A stretch of 64,000 bases of DNA from Saccharothrix obliqua (GTDB taxonomy: Bacteria; Actinomycetota; Actinomycetes; Mycobacteriales; Pseudonocardiaceae), in the NCBI RefSeq assembly GCF_019375475.1, contig NZ_JAHXGQ010000001.1, positions 1 through 64,000 of the forward strand, read 5' to 3'. Each line of letters starts with the position of its first letter. Position 1 is the stretch's first letter. Position numbers and translations under genes: made by a program. The notes under the pieces were generated by a model. It ran no database searches. It was not told the DNA's origin and worked only from the letters and a program-made list of their open reading frames with translations. Shown piece after piece: positions 8,309 through 16,259 of this stretch.

Positions 8309-8640
8309 CCGGGGCGCCCCGGGAGGATGTCGCGAGGGGCCTCGCGAGGTGTGTCGCGACGGTGACCCGGAATGCGGCCGGTGGTTTCGGCGGAATACAC
8401 CGCCAACCACGCGGACCGCGCCCGGTGGGGGTGGAGCGCGGCCTGGCGGCGTGACCGGAACCACGGCGAGGACCCGCCGAGCCGGCAGCCCCCAACTTTC
8501 AGGAAGCCTGCCTGATAGCCGCCGGCTCCCGTAACTTTCAGGAAGCCTGCCTGATAGATAGCGGTCGCCGCGCCCGGCGGCACCTCGCCCGGCGGCACCC
8601 CGACCCGCTCGGCCGCGCGCCCGCTCGGCCGTCCGTCGCC
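8309..8640. other. Gene-free stretch with local repeats
   Basis: 332 bases without a convincing gene. It holds two copies of a 25-base repeat (listed separately) and a partial copy of the trmB 3' coding region (GCCGCGCCCGGCGGCAC at 8568-8584 and again at 8654-8670). The first part (8325-8365) is rich in TCGCGA/CTCGCGAG motifs. Confidence 0.6.
8494..8557. repeat. Two copies of a 25-bp direct repeat
   Basis: Positions 8494-8518 and 8533-8557 are identical 25-mers (period 39) with core CAGGAAGCCTGCCTGATAG. Each copy has short internal symmetry, TCAGG...CCTGA. In the trmB reading frame beyond its stop both copies read YQAGFLKV. They may be regulatory sites or remnants of a dispersed repeat; I do not know the family. 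Confidence 0.85.
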
Positions 8641-9426
8641 TCAGCCGTCTGTCGCCGCGCCCGGCGGCACTTCGCCAGGTGACGCCGCGTCCGCCGCCGC
8701 GTCCGACGCCTCACCCGGCGACACCTCAACCCGCTCGAACACGAGGTCGTGGCTGATCCGGCCCTCCTCGACCGCCCGCTGCTCGAACTTCGTCACCGGC
8801 CGCCAGTCGGGCCGCGGCGCCCACTTCTCGTGGCGGTTGCGCAACAGCGGTTCCGCCGAGCAGACCTCCAGCATCTGCTCCGCGTACTGCTCCCAGTCCG
8901 TGGCCATGTGCAGCGTGCCGCCCGTCCGCAGCCGCGAAGCGACCAGTCGCACGAAGTCCGGCTGCACGAGCCGCCGCTTGTGGTGCTTCTTCTTGGGCCA
9001 CGGGTCGGGGAAGAAGATCCGCACACCGGCCAACGAGCCGGGCGCGACGTGCTCGGTCAACAAATCCACGGCGTCACCGCGCAACACGCGCAGGTTCGTC
9101 GCCTCCAACGCCTCGGCACGCATCAGCAACTGCGCCAGACCGGGCTTGTAGACCTCGACGGCCACGTAGTTCAGCTCGGGCGCGGCGGCGACCAGGCGTG
9201 CCGTGGTCTCACCCATGCCGGACCCGATCTCCAGCAGCACGGGCGCGTCCCGCTCGAACCAGCCCGCGAAGTCCACGGGACCGGCCGGGAGCGCCTTGAC
9301 CTCGCGGCCCAAGCGCTCCCAGTGGCGGTCCCACGCCCGCTGCTGCCCGACGGTCATCCGCTCACCGCGTTGCACGTAGCTGACGATGGAGCGGTGGTGC
9401 GGCGGGCGTTGGCTGGACGTCATCAC
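8641..9426 (-). CDS. trmB: tRNA (guanine-N7-)-methyltransferase TrmB
   Basis: About 261 aa, SAM-dependent, makes m7G46 in tRNA. Motif I is LLEIGSGMGETTARL, followed by the acidic VAVEVYKPG and the family signature FPDPWPKKKHHKRRLV. The N-terminal RTSYV-like VSYVQRGERMT is also present. The C-terminus carries an extra Ala/Pro/Gly-rich tail (SPGEASDAAADAASPGEVPPGAATDG) that is not part of the fold and is partly duplicated downstream of the stop. ATGs at 9426 and 9423 are adjacent; either may be used. Confidence 0.95.
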   Translation of the reverse strand: MMTSSQRPPHHRSIVSYVQRGERMTVGQQRAWDRHWERLGREVKALPAGPVDFAGWFERDAPVLLEIGSGMGETTARLVAAAPELNYVAVEVYKPGLAQLLMRAEALEATNLRVLRGDAVDLLTEHVAPGSLAGVRIFFPDPWPKKKHHKRRLVQPDFVRLVASRLRTGGTLHMATDWEQYAEQMLEVCSAEPLLRNRHEKWAPRPDWRPVTKFEQRAVEEGRISHDLVFERVEVSPGEASDAAADAASPGEVPPGAATDG

Positions 9427-9462
9427 AGGCGCACAGCCTAAGCGGTCGGCCGGGTGGCGCCG

Positions 9463-10047
9463 TCAGCCGATGCGCTCCAGGTCGTCGATCCGCTCACGCA
9501 GCTCGGCGGTGGTGAGCGGGACCGGTTGACGGGGGCCGGGGCCCCGGTGCGCGGGGATCAGGTCCACCCAACCGGGGTGCCGGTCGGTGAACTGCACGGT
9601 GGTCGGCTCGGCGGGGCCGTACACGCCGCTCTCCGACGGCACGAACTCCCAGTAGCCGACCTCGCCGTCGGCGGCCCAGGGCACGAACACCCAGCCGGGT
9701 CGCGCGACCAGCAGCGCGGTGACCTCGTCCTCCACCGCGAAGCCCGCCGCGCGGGAGGGCAGCTCACCGCGGTCGAGCGCGCGGAGCCACCAGGGCGCGG
9801 GCGCGTCGCCGCCGACGGCCCGGTAGAGCACGAGCACCTGCTGCTCGTCGGCCCGGTGGATCCAGGCTCGACGGCTCTGCGCGGGCGTGGCGGCGATGCC
9901 GACGCCGCCGCCCGCGGGTTCGATGGCGTGGGACCATTCCAGCGCCATCATCGGTTCGACGCGAAGGGCGTGATCGCGTTGCCGGGGCAGTTCCTTCGAC
10001 TCGGACGCCGAGGAGCCGGCGTTCAGGTCCGGATCGAGCACCGTCAC
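9463..10047 (-). CDS. Hypothetical protein
   Basis: 194 aa. Acidic, Trp-rich beta protein without signal peptide or TM: PAPWWLRALD, ARPGWVFVPWAADGEVGYWEFVPSE, and a C-terminal helix ELRERIDDLERIG. I do not recognise the family; the composition suggests a small beta-sheet domain. It ends close to the trmB start on the same strand and diverges from the mycosin gene. Such uncharacterised proteins are common in actinomycetes with type VII secretion, but nothing here proves a link. Confidence 0.65.
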   Translation of the reverse strand: MTVLDPDLNAGSSASESKELPRQRDHALRVEPMMALEWSHAIEPAGGGVGIAATPAQSRRAWIHRADEQQVLVLYRAVGGDAPAPWWLRALDRGELPSRAAGFAVEDEVTALLVARPGWVFVPWAADGEVGYWEFVPSESGVYGPAEPTTVQFTDRHPGWVDLIPAHRGPGPRQPVPLTTAELRERIDDLERIG

Positions 10048-10283
10048 GGGTTCACCTCCGGGGGGTTCCTGGACGGGGGTTCTCCAAATTCGTGTGCGAC
10101 TTGTTGCCGCCTCACGATTCGGTGCTTTCCAGCTGACCAGGTCCAGCCGGCCCGGTCAGGTCGCTGTGCCGGAGTTCACGTGGCCTTGACGAAGGTCTTA
10201 CTCCGATTGCCGCGCGCCGCGCCAGTGGAACATCAAAATACTTGAACAATTGTGACCTCGACCACAAGGGGGGAATTAGGGGG

Positions 10284-11474
10284 ATGGGCGGACGGGGGAT
10301 CGCGGTCGTCGTGGCCGCGCTTTTGCTGGCCGGCGTGACGCCCGGCGCGGCACTCGCCCAGACGATCCAGGAGCAGCAGTGGCACCTGGGCGCGTTGGGC
10401 GTGGGCCGTGCGCACGAACTCGCGACGGGCGAGGGCGTGGTGGTGGCCGTGGTCGACTCCGGTGTCGACGACACCGGCCCTGACCTGGCCGGAGCGGTGT
10501 TGCCGGGCACCGGGTTCGCGAACGCGCGGGGCACCGACGGCACCGAGGACGCGGACGGCCACGGCACCGCCATGGCCGCGTTGATCGCCGGCCGGGGCGT
10601 GGCGGGCGGCGCGCTCGGCATCGCGCCCGGCGCGCGGGTGCTGCCCGTTTCCCTCGGTTCCGAGGACGGTCGGTTCAGCATGGGCGCGGTGGCCGCCGGG
10701 ATTACCTGGGCGGTGGACCAGGGCGCCGACGTGATCAACCTGTCGCTCACTTCGGCCGCCACGCTCACTCCTGATCTGTTGCGTGCCGTCAACTACGCAT
10801 TCGAGCACGACATCGTCGTGGTCGCCGGGACGGGGAATGCGGGAGAACACCACGTCGGCGCGCCCGCGAACATCCGCGGGGTGATCGCGGTGTCCGGGAC
10901 CGAACAGGGGAATGCCCTTTGGTCTTCCTCGAATACCGGACCGGAGACGGTGCTCGCCGCACCCGCGCGGGAGATCGTGACCGCCGTGCCGGTCGCCGTG
11001 TCGGCCACCGGGTACGCGGCGGTCGACGGCACGTCCGCGGCCACCGCCCTGGTGTCCGGCGTGGCGGCCCTGGTCCGCTCCCGCCACCCCGGCCTGGACG
11101 CCGGGAACGTGGTGCACCGGCTGATCGCCACGGCCACCGACCTCGGCCCGCCCGGCGTCGACGACACCTCCGGCTACGGCCAGGTCGACCCGGTCGCGGC
11201 GCTCACCGCCGACCTGCCCGCCGTGGACCGCAACCCGCTCGCGCCACCGCCGCTCCCGACCACCACGCCGCCACCACCGGCGGACGACACCCGCGCCGCG
11301 CCACCCGGACCGGACGCGTCCGGCGACACGCGCACGGCCGTCGCACTGGGTGGGCTGCTGCTGGTGGCCGCCGCCGTCACGGCCGTGGCCGTGCCGCTGG
11401 GCCGACGCCGCCGCACCGAACCGCGGGTCACCGAGCTGCCACCGCCGGGCGACGACTTCTGGCGGCCGCGCTAG
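10284..11474 (+). CDS. mycP: Mycosin-like S8 serine protease (type VII secretion associated)
   Basis: About 396 aa. Signal peptide at residues 1-26 (GIAVVVAALLLAG...ALAQ), then a subtilase domain with Asp in VVAVVDSGVDD, His in DGHGTAMAALIAG, oxyanion region VVAGTGNAG and Ser in DGTSAATALVSG. A Pro-rich linker and a C-terminal TM helix (VALGGLLLVAAAVTAVAV) with a basic cytoplasmic tail complete the mycosin layout. Mycosins sit on the ESX complex as structural and proteolytic parts. No EccB/C/D/E or WXG100 gene is nearby, so this is an orphan copy. The ATG at 10284 follows a G-rich RBS. Confidence 0.87.
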   Translation: MGGRGIAVVVAALLLAGVTPGAALAQTIQEQQWHLGALGVGRAHELATGEGVVVAVVDSGVDDTGPDLAGAVLPGTGFANARGTDGTEDADGHGTAMAALIAGRGVAGGALGIAPGARVLPVSLGSEDGRFSMGAVAAGITWAVDQGADVINLSLTSAATLTPDLLRAVNYAFEHDIVVVAGTGNAGEHHVGAPANIRGVIAVSGTEQGNALWSSSNTGPETVLAAPAREIVTAVPVAVSATGYAAVDGTSAATALVSGVAALVRSRHPGLDAGNVVHRLIATATDLGPPGVDDTSGYGQVDPVAALTADLPAVDRNPLAPPPLPTTTPPPPADDTRAAPPGPDASGDTRTAVALGGLLLVAAAVTAVAVPLGRRRRTEPRVTELPPPGDDFWRPR

Positions 11475-12376
11475 TCGTGCGCGTGGTACTCCACGGACTC
11501 CTTGGTGAGCTGCATGAACGCCTCCTCCAGCGATCCCAGCTGGGGGCTCAGCTCGTGCAGCGTGATGCCGTGCCGGGCGGCCAGCTCGCCGATCGCGGAC
11601 GCCTCGACGCCGTGCACGACCAGCGCCGCGTCGGTGGCGCTCTCGCTCACCCGGCCGTGCTCGGCGAGCAGTTCCCGCAGCCGGTCGAGCTGCGGCGAGC
11701 GCACCTTCACGGTGTCCTCGGCGGCGTCCTCGATGAACTGCCGCGTGCTGGTCTGCGCGATCAGCCTGCCGCGGCCGATGACGATCAGGTCCTGCGCGGT
11801 CTGCGCCATCTCCGACAGCAGGTGGCTGGACACGAAGACGGTGCGGCCCTCGTCGGCCAGCCGGTGCATGAACTGGCGGATCCAGAGGATGCCCTCCGGG
11901 TCCAGGCCGTTGACCGGCTCGTCGAACAACAGCACGTCCGGGTCGCCGAGCAGGGTGCCCGCGATGCCCAGGCGCTGCGACATGCCGAGCGAGAACCCGC
12001 CCGCGCGGCGCTTGGCGACCCGGGTGAGGCCCACCAGGTCGAGCACCTCGTCCACGCGCCGGTCCGGGATGCCGTTGGAGCGGGCGAGCCACTGGAGGTG
12101 GGCGCGGGCGGAGCGGTTGGGGTGCACCCACTTGGCGTCGAGCAACGCGCCGACCCGGTCCAGCGGGCGGTGCAGGTCGAGGTAGTTCTTGCCGTCGATC
12201 AACACCGTGCCCGACGTCGGCCGGTCGAGGCCGAGGATCATCCGCATGGTGGTCGACTTGCCCGCGCCGTTCGGGCCGAGGAACCCGGTCACGCGGCCCG
12301 GCGAGACCGTGAACGACAGGTCTTCCACGGCCTTCGTCGCGCCGTAGTGCTTGGTCAGTCCGGTCGCTTCGATCAT
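11471..12376 (-). CDS. ABC transporter ATP-binding protein (second copy)
   Basis: 301 aa. Walker A GPNGAGKST (about 34-42), signature LGMSQRLGIA in place of LSGGQ, Walker B VLLFDEP, H-loop SSHLL; the C-terminal about 80 residues form the accessory region of DrrA/BcrA-type exporters. It is about 70 percent identical by eye to the ATPase at 13284-14198, with the C-terminus most diverged. It follows the shared permease gene by 144 bp that contains two strong hairpins, so it may be transcribed at a different level. Confidence 0.92.
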   Translation of the reverse strand: MIEATGLTKHYGATKAVEDLSFTVSPGRVTGFLGPNGAGKSTTMRMILGLDRPTSGTVLIDGKNYLDLHRPLDRVGALLDAKWVHPNRSARAHLQWLARSNGIPDRRVDEVLDLVGLTRVAKRRAGGFSLGMSQRLGIAGTLLGDPDVLLFDEPVNGLDPEGILWIRQFMHRLADEGRTVFVSSHLLSEMAQTAQDLIVIGRGRLIAQTSTRQFIEDAAEDTVKVRSPQLDRLRELLAEHGRVSESATDAALVVHGVEASAIGELAARHGITLHELSPQLGSLEEAFMQLTKESVEYHAHD

Positions 12377-12417
12377 GACTGCTCCTGTCCGATCCGACGT
12401 ACCCGAACGTAGCCGAC

Positions 12418-12459
12418 GGGGACCCGGGCCACCTCCCCCGTGAGATGGCCCGGGCCCCC
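12418..12459. terminator. Hairpin between permease and second ATPase gene
   Basis: A 17-base arm (12418-12434) pairs with 12443-12459 with two mismatches around an 8-base loop. It is located in the 144-bp gap upstream of the second ATPase gene and downstream of the permease gene, so it probably attenuates read-through. Confidence 0.55.
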
Positions 12460-12468
12460 GTGTCGCCC

Positions 12469-12498
12469 GGAGCGGCCGGCCCCGATTCCGGCCGCTCC
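12469..12498. terminator. Second hairpin in the same gap
   Basis: Perfect 11-bp stem GGAGCGGCCGG (12469-12479) with 12488-12498 and an 8-base loop, just downstream of the permease stop. It is a likely terminator for the ATPase-permease unit. Confidence 0.65.
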
Positions 12499-12520
12499 GG
12501 AACGTGCTCCCCCCCGGCTC

Positions 12521-13282
12521 TCAGGCGTCCCGCTTCTTCACCACGACCAGCGAGATGATGAACACGGCGAGCGAGATGGCCGCGAAGTACCCGAACGAAC
12601 CCCACGGCGACAGCTCGCCGACGACGGGCGGGCCCGCGCCGTCCGGCATACCGCTGGCGTCCGGGTCGCCGAAGATGAACTTGCTCGCCACGGTGAACGG
12701 CATCCACTTCTGGATGTCGTCACCGATGTTCGGGATGAGGCCGACGACGCTCTCCAGCACCAGCGCGAACACCAGCACGATGGACACCGCGCCCGCGGTC
12801 TGGCGGACCAGCGCGCCGACGCCGAGCGCCAGGACCGCGCCCGCCGCGTACACCAGGCCGACGCCCGCGACGTGCCGCCAGTCGTTCGCGGTGGTCAGCG
12901 CGAGCTGCGAGTTGTCGTCCGCGAGCAGCCAGCTCGCGGCCCACGAGCCGAACCCGACGGCCTCGCCGACCAGGCCGGCCAGCAACGCCACCACGACCGC
13001 CTTCGCGATCAGCGGCGAGACGCGGTCGGGCACCGCGAGGAACGTGGCCTTGATCGTCCCGAACCGGTACTCGGTGGTGACCGCCAGGGCGGCCATCACC
13101 ATGATCACGTACAGGCCGAACGTGTGCGTGTAGACGGCGCCGAGCACCGGCATCGGGGCGTTGTTCCAGTTCGCCGCGATGACCGCCGTCAGGCCGATGG
13201 TCAGGAAGAGCGCGAGCAACATGCACCACCACGGCGAGCGGGTGGTGAAGAGCTTGATCCGTTCGACTGCGAGCAGCGTCAT
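12521..13282 (-). CDS. ABC-2 type exporter permease
   Basis: 253 aa, six hydrophobic helices typical of ABC-2/DrrB-type permeases. A start-proximal amphipathic segment (MTLLAVERIKLFTTRSPWW) leads into TM1, and a soluble loop with NDWRHVAGVG sits mid-protein. It is separated by one base from the upstream ATPase gene, so the two form a coupled operon. It is the only permease for two ATPases. The substrate is unknown; relatives export drugs or lantibiotics, or help resist them. Confidence 0.9.
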   Translation of the reverse strand: MTLLAVERIKLFTTRSPWWCMLLALFLTIGLTAVIAANWNNAPMPVLGAVYTHTFGLYVIMVMAALAVTTEYRFGTIKATFLAVPDRVSPLIAKAVVVALLAGLVGEAVGFGSWAASWLLADDNSQLALTTANDWRHVAGVGLVYAAGAVLALGVGALVRQTAGAVSIVLVFALVLESVVGLIPNIGDDIQKWMPFTVASKFIFGDPDASGMPDGAGPPVVGELSPWGSFGYFAAISLAVFIISLVVVKKRDA

Positions 13283-13283
13283 G

Positions 13284-14198
13284 TCACTTTCCCGTCTCGG
13301 CCGCGTGGTACTCGACAGAATCGCCGGTGAGCTGCATGAACGCCTCTTCGAGCGAACCGCGCTGCGGGCTCAGCTCGTGCAGCACCACGCCGGCGGACGC
13401 CGCGATGTCACCGATCTGGTCACTCGTGGCACCCGAGACGGTGAGCGACGTGTCGGTGTCCTCGCGGACCGTGAAGCCCTTGTCGACCAGCAACGCGCCC
13501 AGCTTGTCGGCGTGCGGGCTGCGCACCCGGACGGTGTTCTCGGTCGACCGCTCCACGAACTCGGTGGTGGAGGACTGGGAGATCAGCCGTCCCCGGCCGA
13601 TGACCACCAGGTCGGTGGCGGTGAGGGCCATCTCGGACAGCAGGTGGCTGGACACCAGCACGGTGCGCCCCTCGGCGGCGAGGCCCTGCATGAACTGGCG
13701 GATCCAGAGGATGCCCTCCGGGTCCAGGCCGTTGACCGGCTCGTCGAACAACAACACCTTGGGGTCGCCCAGCAACGCGCCCGCGATGCCCAGGCGCTGC
13801 GACATGCCGAGCGAGAACCCGCCCGCGCGGCGCTTGGCGACCTTGGTCAGGCCGACCAGGTCGAGCACCTCGTCCACGCGGCGGGACGGCAGCCCGTTGG
13901 TCTTGGCCAGCCACTGGAGGTGGGCCTTCGCGGAGCGGTTCGGGTGGACCCACTTGGCGTCGAGCAACGCGCCCACGGTGCGCAGCGGGCGGTCGAGCGA
14001 GCCGTACGGCTTGCCGTCGATCAGCACCTTGCCCGACGACGGCCGGTCGAGGCCGAGGATCATCCGCATGGTGGTCGACTTGCCCGCGCCGTTCGGGCCG
14101 AGGAACCCGGTGACGCGGCCCGGCGCGACGGTGAACGACAGGTTGTCCACCGCCACCGTGTTCCCGTAGCGCTTGGTGAGGCCGATCGCCTCGATCAT
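13284..14198 (-). CDS. ABC transporter ATP-binding protein (first copy)
   Basis: About 304 aa. Walker A GPNGAGKST, signature LGMSQRLGIA, Walker B VLLFDEP, H-loop SSHLL, plus a C-terminal accessory domain. The ATG at 14198 has GGGGAGA just upstream; a start at 14219 is possible but has no RBS. It heads the exporter operon (ATPase, permease, then the second ATPase). It drives export through the permease at 12521-13282, probably as a homodimer or as a heterodimer with the second ATPase. Confidence 0.93.
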   Translation of the reverse strand: MIEAIGLTKRYGNTVAVDNLSFTVAPGRVTGFLGPNGAGKSTTMRMILGLDRPSSGKVLIDGKPYGSLDRPLRTVGALLDAKWVHPNRSAKAHLQWLAKTNGLPSRRVDEVLDLVGLTKVAKRRAGGFSLGMSQRLGIAGALLGDPKVLLFDEPVNGLDPEGILWIRQFMQGLAAEGRTVLVSSHLLSEMALTATDLVVIGRGRLISQSSTTEFVERSTENTVRVRSPHADKLGALLVDKGFTVREDTDTSLTVSGATSDQIGDIAASAGVVLHELSPQRGSLEEAFMQLTGDSVEYHAAETGK

Positions 14199-14410
14199 GG
14201 TTTCTCCCCTGGACGGCACATCCCCCGATCTCGGCGCTCACTCTGCCGGTCGCCAGGGGTCGACCACATCGTTCTGTAGTTGTCTTGTCCGTGCGACTTC
14301 AGTCTTATCGTGGCTGATACCTCGGTTGCCGTAATCCGTGATCACCCTGAGTCGCACCCTTAGGCCGTGCCCGGGGACCCCCGAGGTGCCGCGGGTCCTA
14401 CGGTGGCGGC

Positions 14411-14845
14411 ATGGCCAACACCGACGCGCCGGAGAACTGGTGGCGCGAGTTCGTCACCGCCACCCCGCCCCGGACCGGCAAGCTCGCCGTCGTGCGCAAG
14501 GACGGCTCGCCGCACGTCTCGCCCGTGTGGCTCGACCTGGACGGCAGCACCGTCGTCTTCACCACCCACCTGGACTCGGTCAAGGGCCGGTCGATCACCC
14601 GCGACGGCCGGATCTCGCTGTGCCTGGACGACGAACGGCCCCCGTTCGCGTTCGTCACGATCACCGGTCGCGCGGAAGTCGACGACGACCCCGAGCAGGT
14701 CCGCTACTGGGCGGGCCGCATCGGCGGCCGGTACATGGGCGCGGCGCGGGCCAACGAGTACGCCGAGCGCAACGGCGGTCCCGGTGAGGTCGTGGTCCGG
14801 GTCCGGGACGCGCGGGTCGTGGCGAAGGAGGGCGTCGCCGAGTAG
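14411..14845 (+). CDS. PPOX-class (split-barrel) flavin/F420-dependent protein
   Basis: 144 aa. It has the split beta-barrel pattern of pyridoxamine 5'-phosphate oxidase-like proteins: GKLAVVRKDGSPHVSPVWLDLDGSTVVFTT, then KGRSITRDGRISLCLDDERPPFAFVTITGRAEV. Related actinobacterial proteins bind F420 or FMN and reduce small molecules such as biliverdin. The substrate and cofactor cannot be decided here. It converges on the Cof-type HAD gene with directly adjacent stops. Confidence 0.82.
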   Translation: MANTDAPENWWREFVTATPPRTGKLAVVRKDGSPHVSPVWLDLDGSTVVFTTHLDSVKGRSITRDGRISLCLDDERPPFAFVTITGRAEVDDDPEQVRYWAGRIGGRYMGAARANEYAERNGGPGEVVVRVRDARVVAKEGVAE

Positions 14846-15640
14846 TCAGGCGGCGAAGTACCGGTCCAGCACGGCCGCCGCGCCGTCCTCCAGCACGGTC
14901 CCGGTCACGGCGTCCGCGGCGGCACGCACGGTGGCGGGCGCCTGGCCCATCGCGACGCCGTGCGCCGCCCACCGGAGCATTTCCACGTCGTTGTGCCCGT
15001 CGCCGACGGCGAGCGTGTTCCGCGCGGCCACCCCGAGCCGCTGCCGCAGGTCCTCCAGCGCGGAGCCCTTGGTGACGCCCGCCGGCACCGCGGTCACCCA
15101 CGGCTCGCGGTTGTCGACGGTCCACGCGACGCCGGGCAGCTCGACGTCGGCCATGCGCAGCCGGACCTCGTCCGGCGTGCGGTCGATCCACCGCATGACC
15201 AGCCGCGAGGTGGGCTCGGCGGTCAGCTCGGCGAGCGGCACCTCGCGCACCACGCCCCACAGGTCGCCGTCCGGGAACCGGCCGTGGGCCAGGTTGCCGT
15301 GCCCGGTGACCTCGGTGGCGAACACCGCGCCGGGGAACAGCTCGCGCAGCGCGGCGACGGTCGGCGCGGGGTCGAACTCCAGCTTGCGGACGACCGCGCG
15401 GGTAGCGGTGTCCCACCAGACCGCGCCGTTGGAGCAGATGGCGGTGGTGTCGCGCAGCCCCAGGTCGTCCACGACGGGGCGGGTGCCGATCAGGCTGCGA
15501 CCGGTGGACAGGACCACGTGCGCGCCGTCCGCGACGGCCCGGCCGATGGCCGCGCGCACGGCCGGGGCCACCTCCTCGTGACCCTCCCGGGTGATGGTGC
15601 CGTCGATGTCCAGGGCGACGAGGCGTGGTCTCCAGTTCAC
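14846..15640 (-). CDS. Cof-type HAD-IIB phosphatase
   Basis: About 264 aa. Motif I is LVALDIDGTIT, motif II LSTGRSL, the motif III lysine is in GVTKGSAL, and motif IV is VGDGHNDVEML. The large C2 cap between residues 85 and 190 is typical of Cof/YbiV-type sugar or cofactor phosphatases. The GTG at 15640 has GGGTGAG upstream; a GTG at 15649 would add three residues. It diverges from the TetR gene with a clear palindrome between them, so it may share that regulation. Confidence 0.87.
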   Translation of the reverse strand: MNWRPRLVALDIDGTITREGHEEVAPAVRAAIGRAVADGAHVVLSTGRSLIGTRPVVDDLGLRDTTAICSNGAVWWDTATRAVVRKLEFDPAPTVAALRELFPGAVFATEVTGHGNLAHGRFPDGDLWGVVREVPLAELTAEPTSRLVMRWIDRTPDEVRLRMADVELPGVAWTVDNREPWVTAVPAGVTKGSALEDLRQRLGVAARNTLAVGDGHNDVEMLRWAAHGVAMGQAPATVRAAADAVTGTVLEDGAAAVLDRYFAA

Positions 15641-15663
15641 TGGTCTCACCCTAATGGACGACA

Positions 15664-15685
15664 TTAATGAACCATGGTTCAATAA
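15664..15685. promoter_or_regulatory. TetR operator palindrome
   Basis: TGAACCATGGTTCA (15668-15681) is a perfect 14-bp palindrome; TTA/TAA pairs extend the symmetry outward with one mismatch. It ends a few bases before the TetR start codon and lies in the shared promoter with the Cof-type HAD gene, so it is the expected autoregulatory site. Confidence 0.8.
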
Positions 15686-15689
15686 CCAC

Positions 15690-16259
15690 GTGGCACGACC
15701 GAAGAGCATCACCGACGAGCGCCTGCTCGCCGCCGCGGCGGCGGTCATCGGCCGCCGGGGACCCGGGTTCACGGTCGCGGAGGTGGCCGCCGAAGCCGGT
15801 GCGTCGGTGGGCACGGTGGCCCAGCGGTTCGGCTCCAAGAACGGCCTCCTCCAGGCGTTGACCAGGCAGGAGACCACGCACATCGAGCACCGGATGCGGG
15901 CCGCCGCCGAGGGGCTGGAGCCGTTCGCCGGCCTGCGCGCGGCGCTGCTGACCTGGTTCGCGGACCTCACCGACCCGGTCGAGGCGGGCAACCACCTCGC
16001 CCAGCTCGGCGTGGACCTGATCGACCCGGACCTGCGCGCCCTGCTCGCCGACCTGCACGAGGCCACCGGGCGCGTGGTGCTCGACCTGGTCCGGCGCGCG
16101 CCGCTGCCGCGCGCGCCGGGACCGGAACGCGCGGCGCGGGTGCTCACGTCGCTGCTCTTCGGCGTGTCGATGGACTGGTCGGTCCGGCCGCGCGGCGAGC
16201 TGGCGGACCGGCTGGCCCAGGACGTGGACGCCGTGCTGGACGCGTGGAAGGGGAACTGA
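15690..16259 (+). CDS. TetR-family regulator
   Basis: About 189 aa. The N-terminal HTH (FTVAEVAAEAGASVGTVAQRFGSKNGLLQAL) is at residues 22-55, followed by an all-helical ligand domain. The GTG at 15690 starts at MARPKSITDERLL. The stop codon directly abuts the ATG of the SDR gene, so the two genes are coupled. The palindrome just upstream indicates autorepression and control of the SDR. Confidence 0.9.
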   Translation: MARPKSITDERLLAAAAAVIGRRGPGFTVAEVAAEAGASVGTVAQRFGSKNGLLQALTRQETTHIEHRMRAAAEGLEPFAGLRAALLTWFADLTDPVEAGNHLAQLGVDLIDPDLRALLADLHEATGRVVLDLVRRAPLPRAPGPERAARVLTSLLFGVSMDWSVRPRGELADRLAQDVDAVLDAWKGN

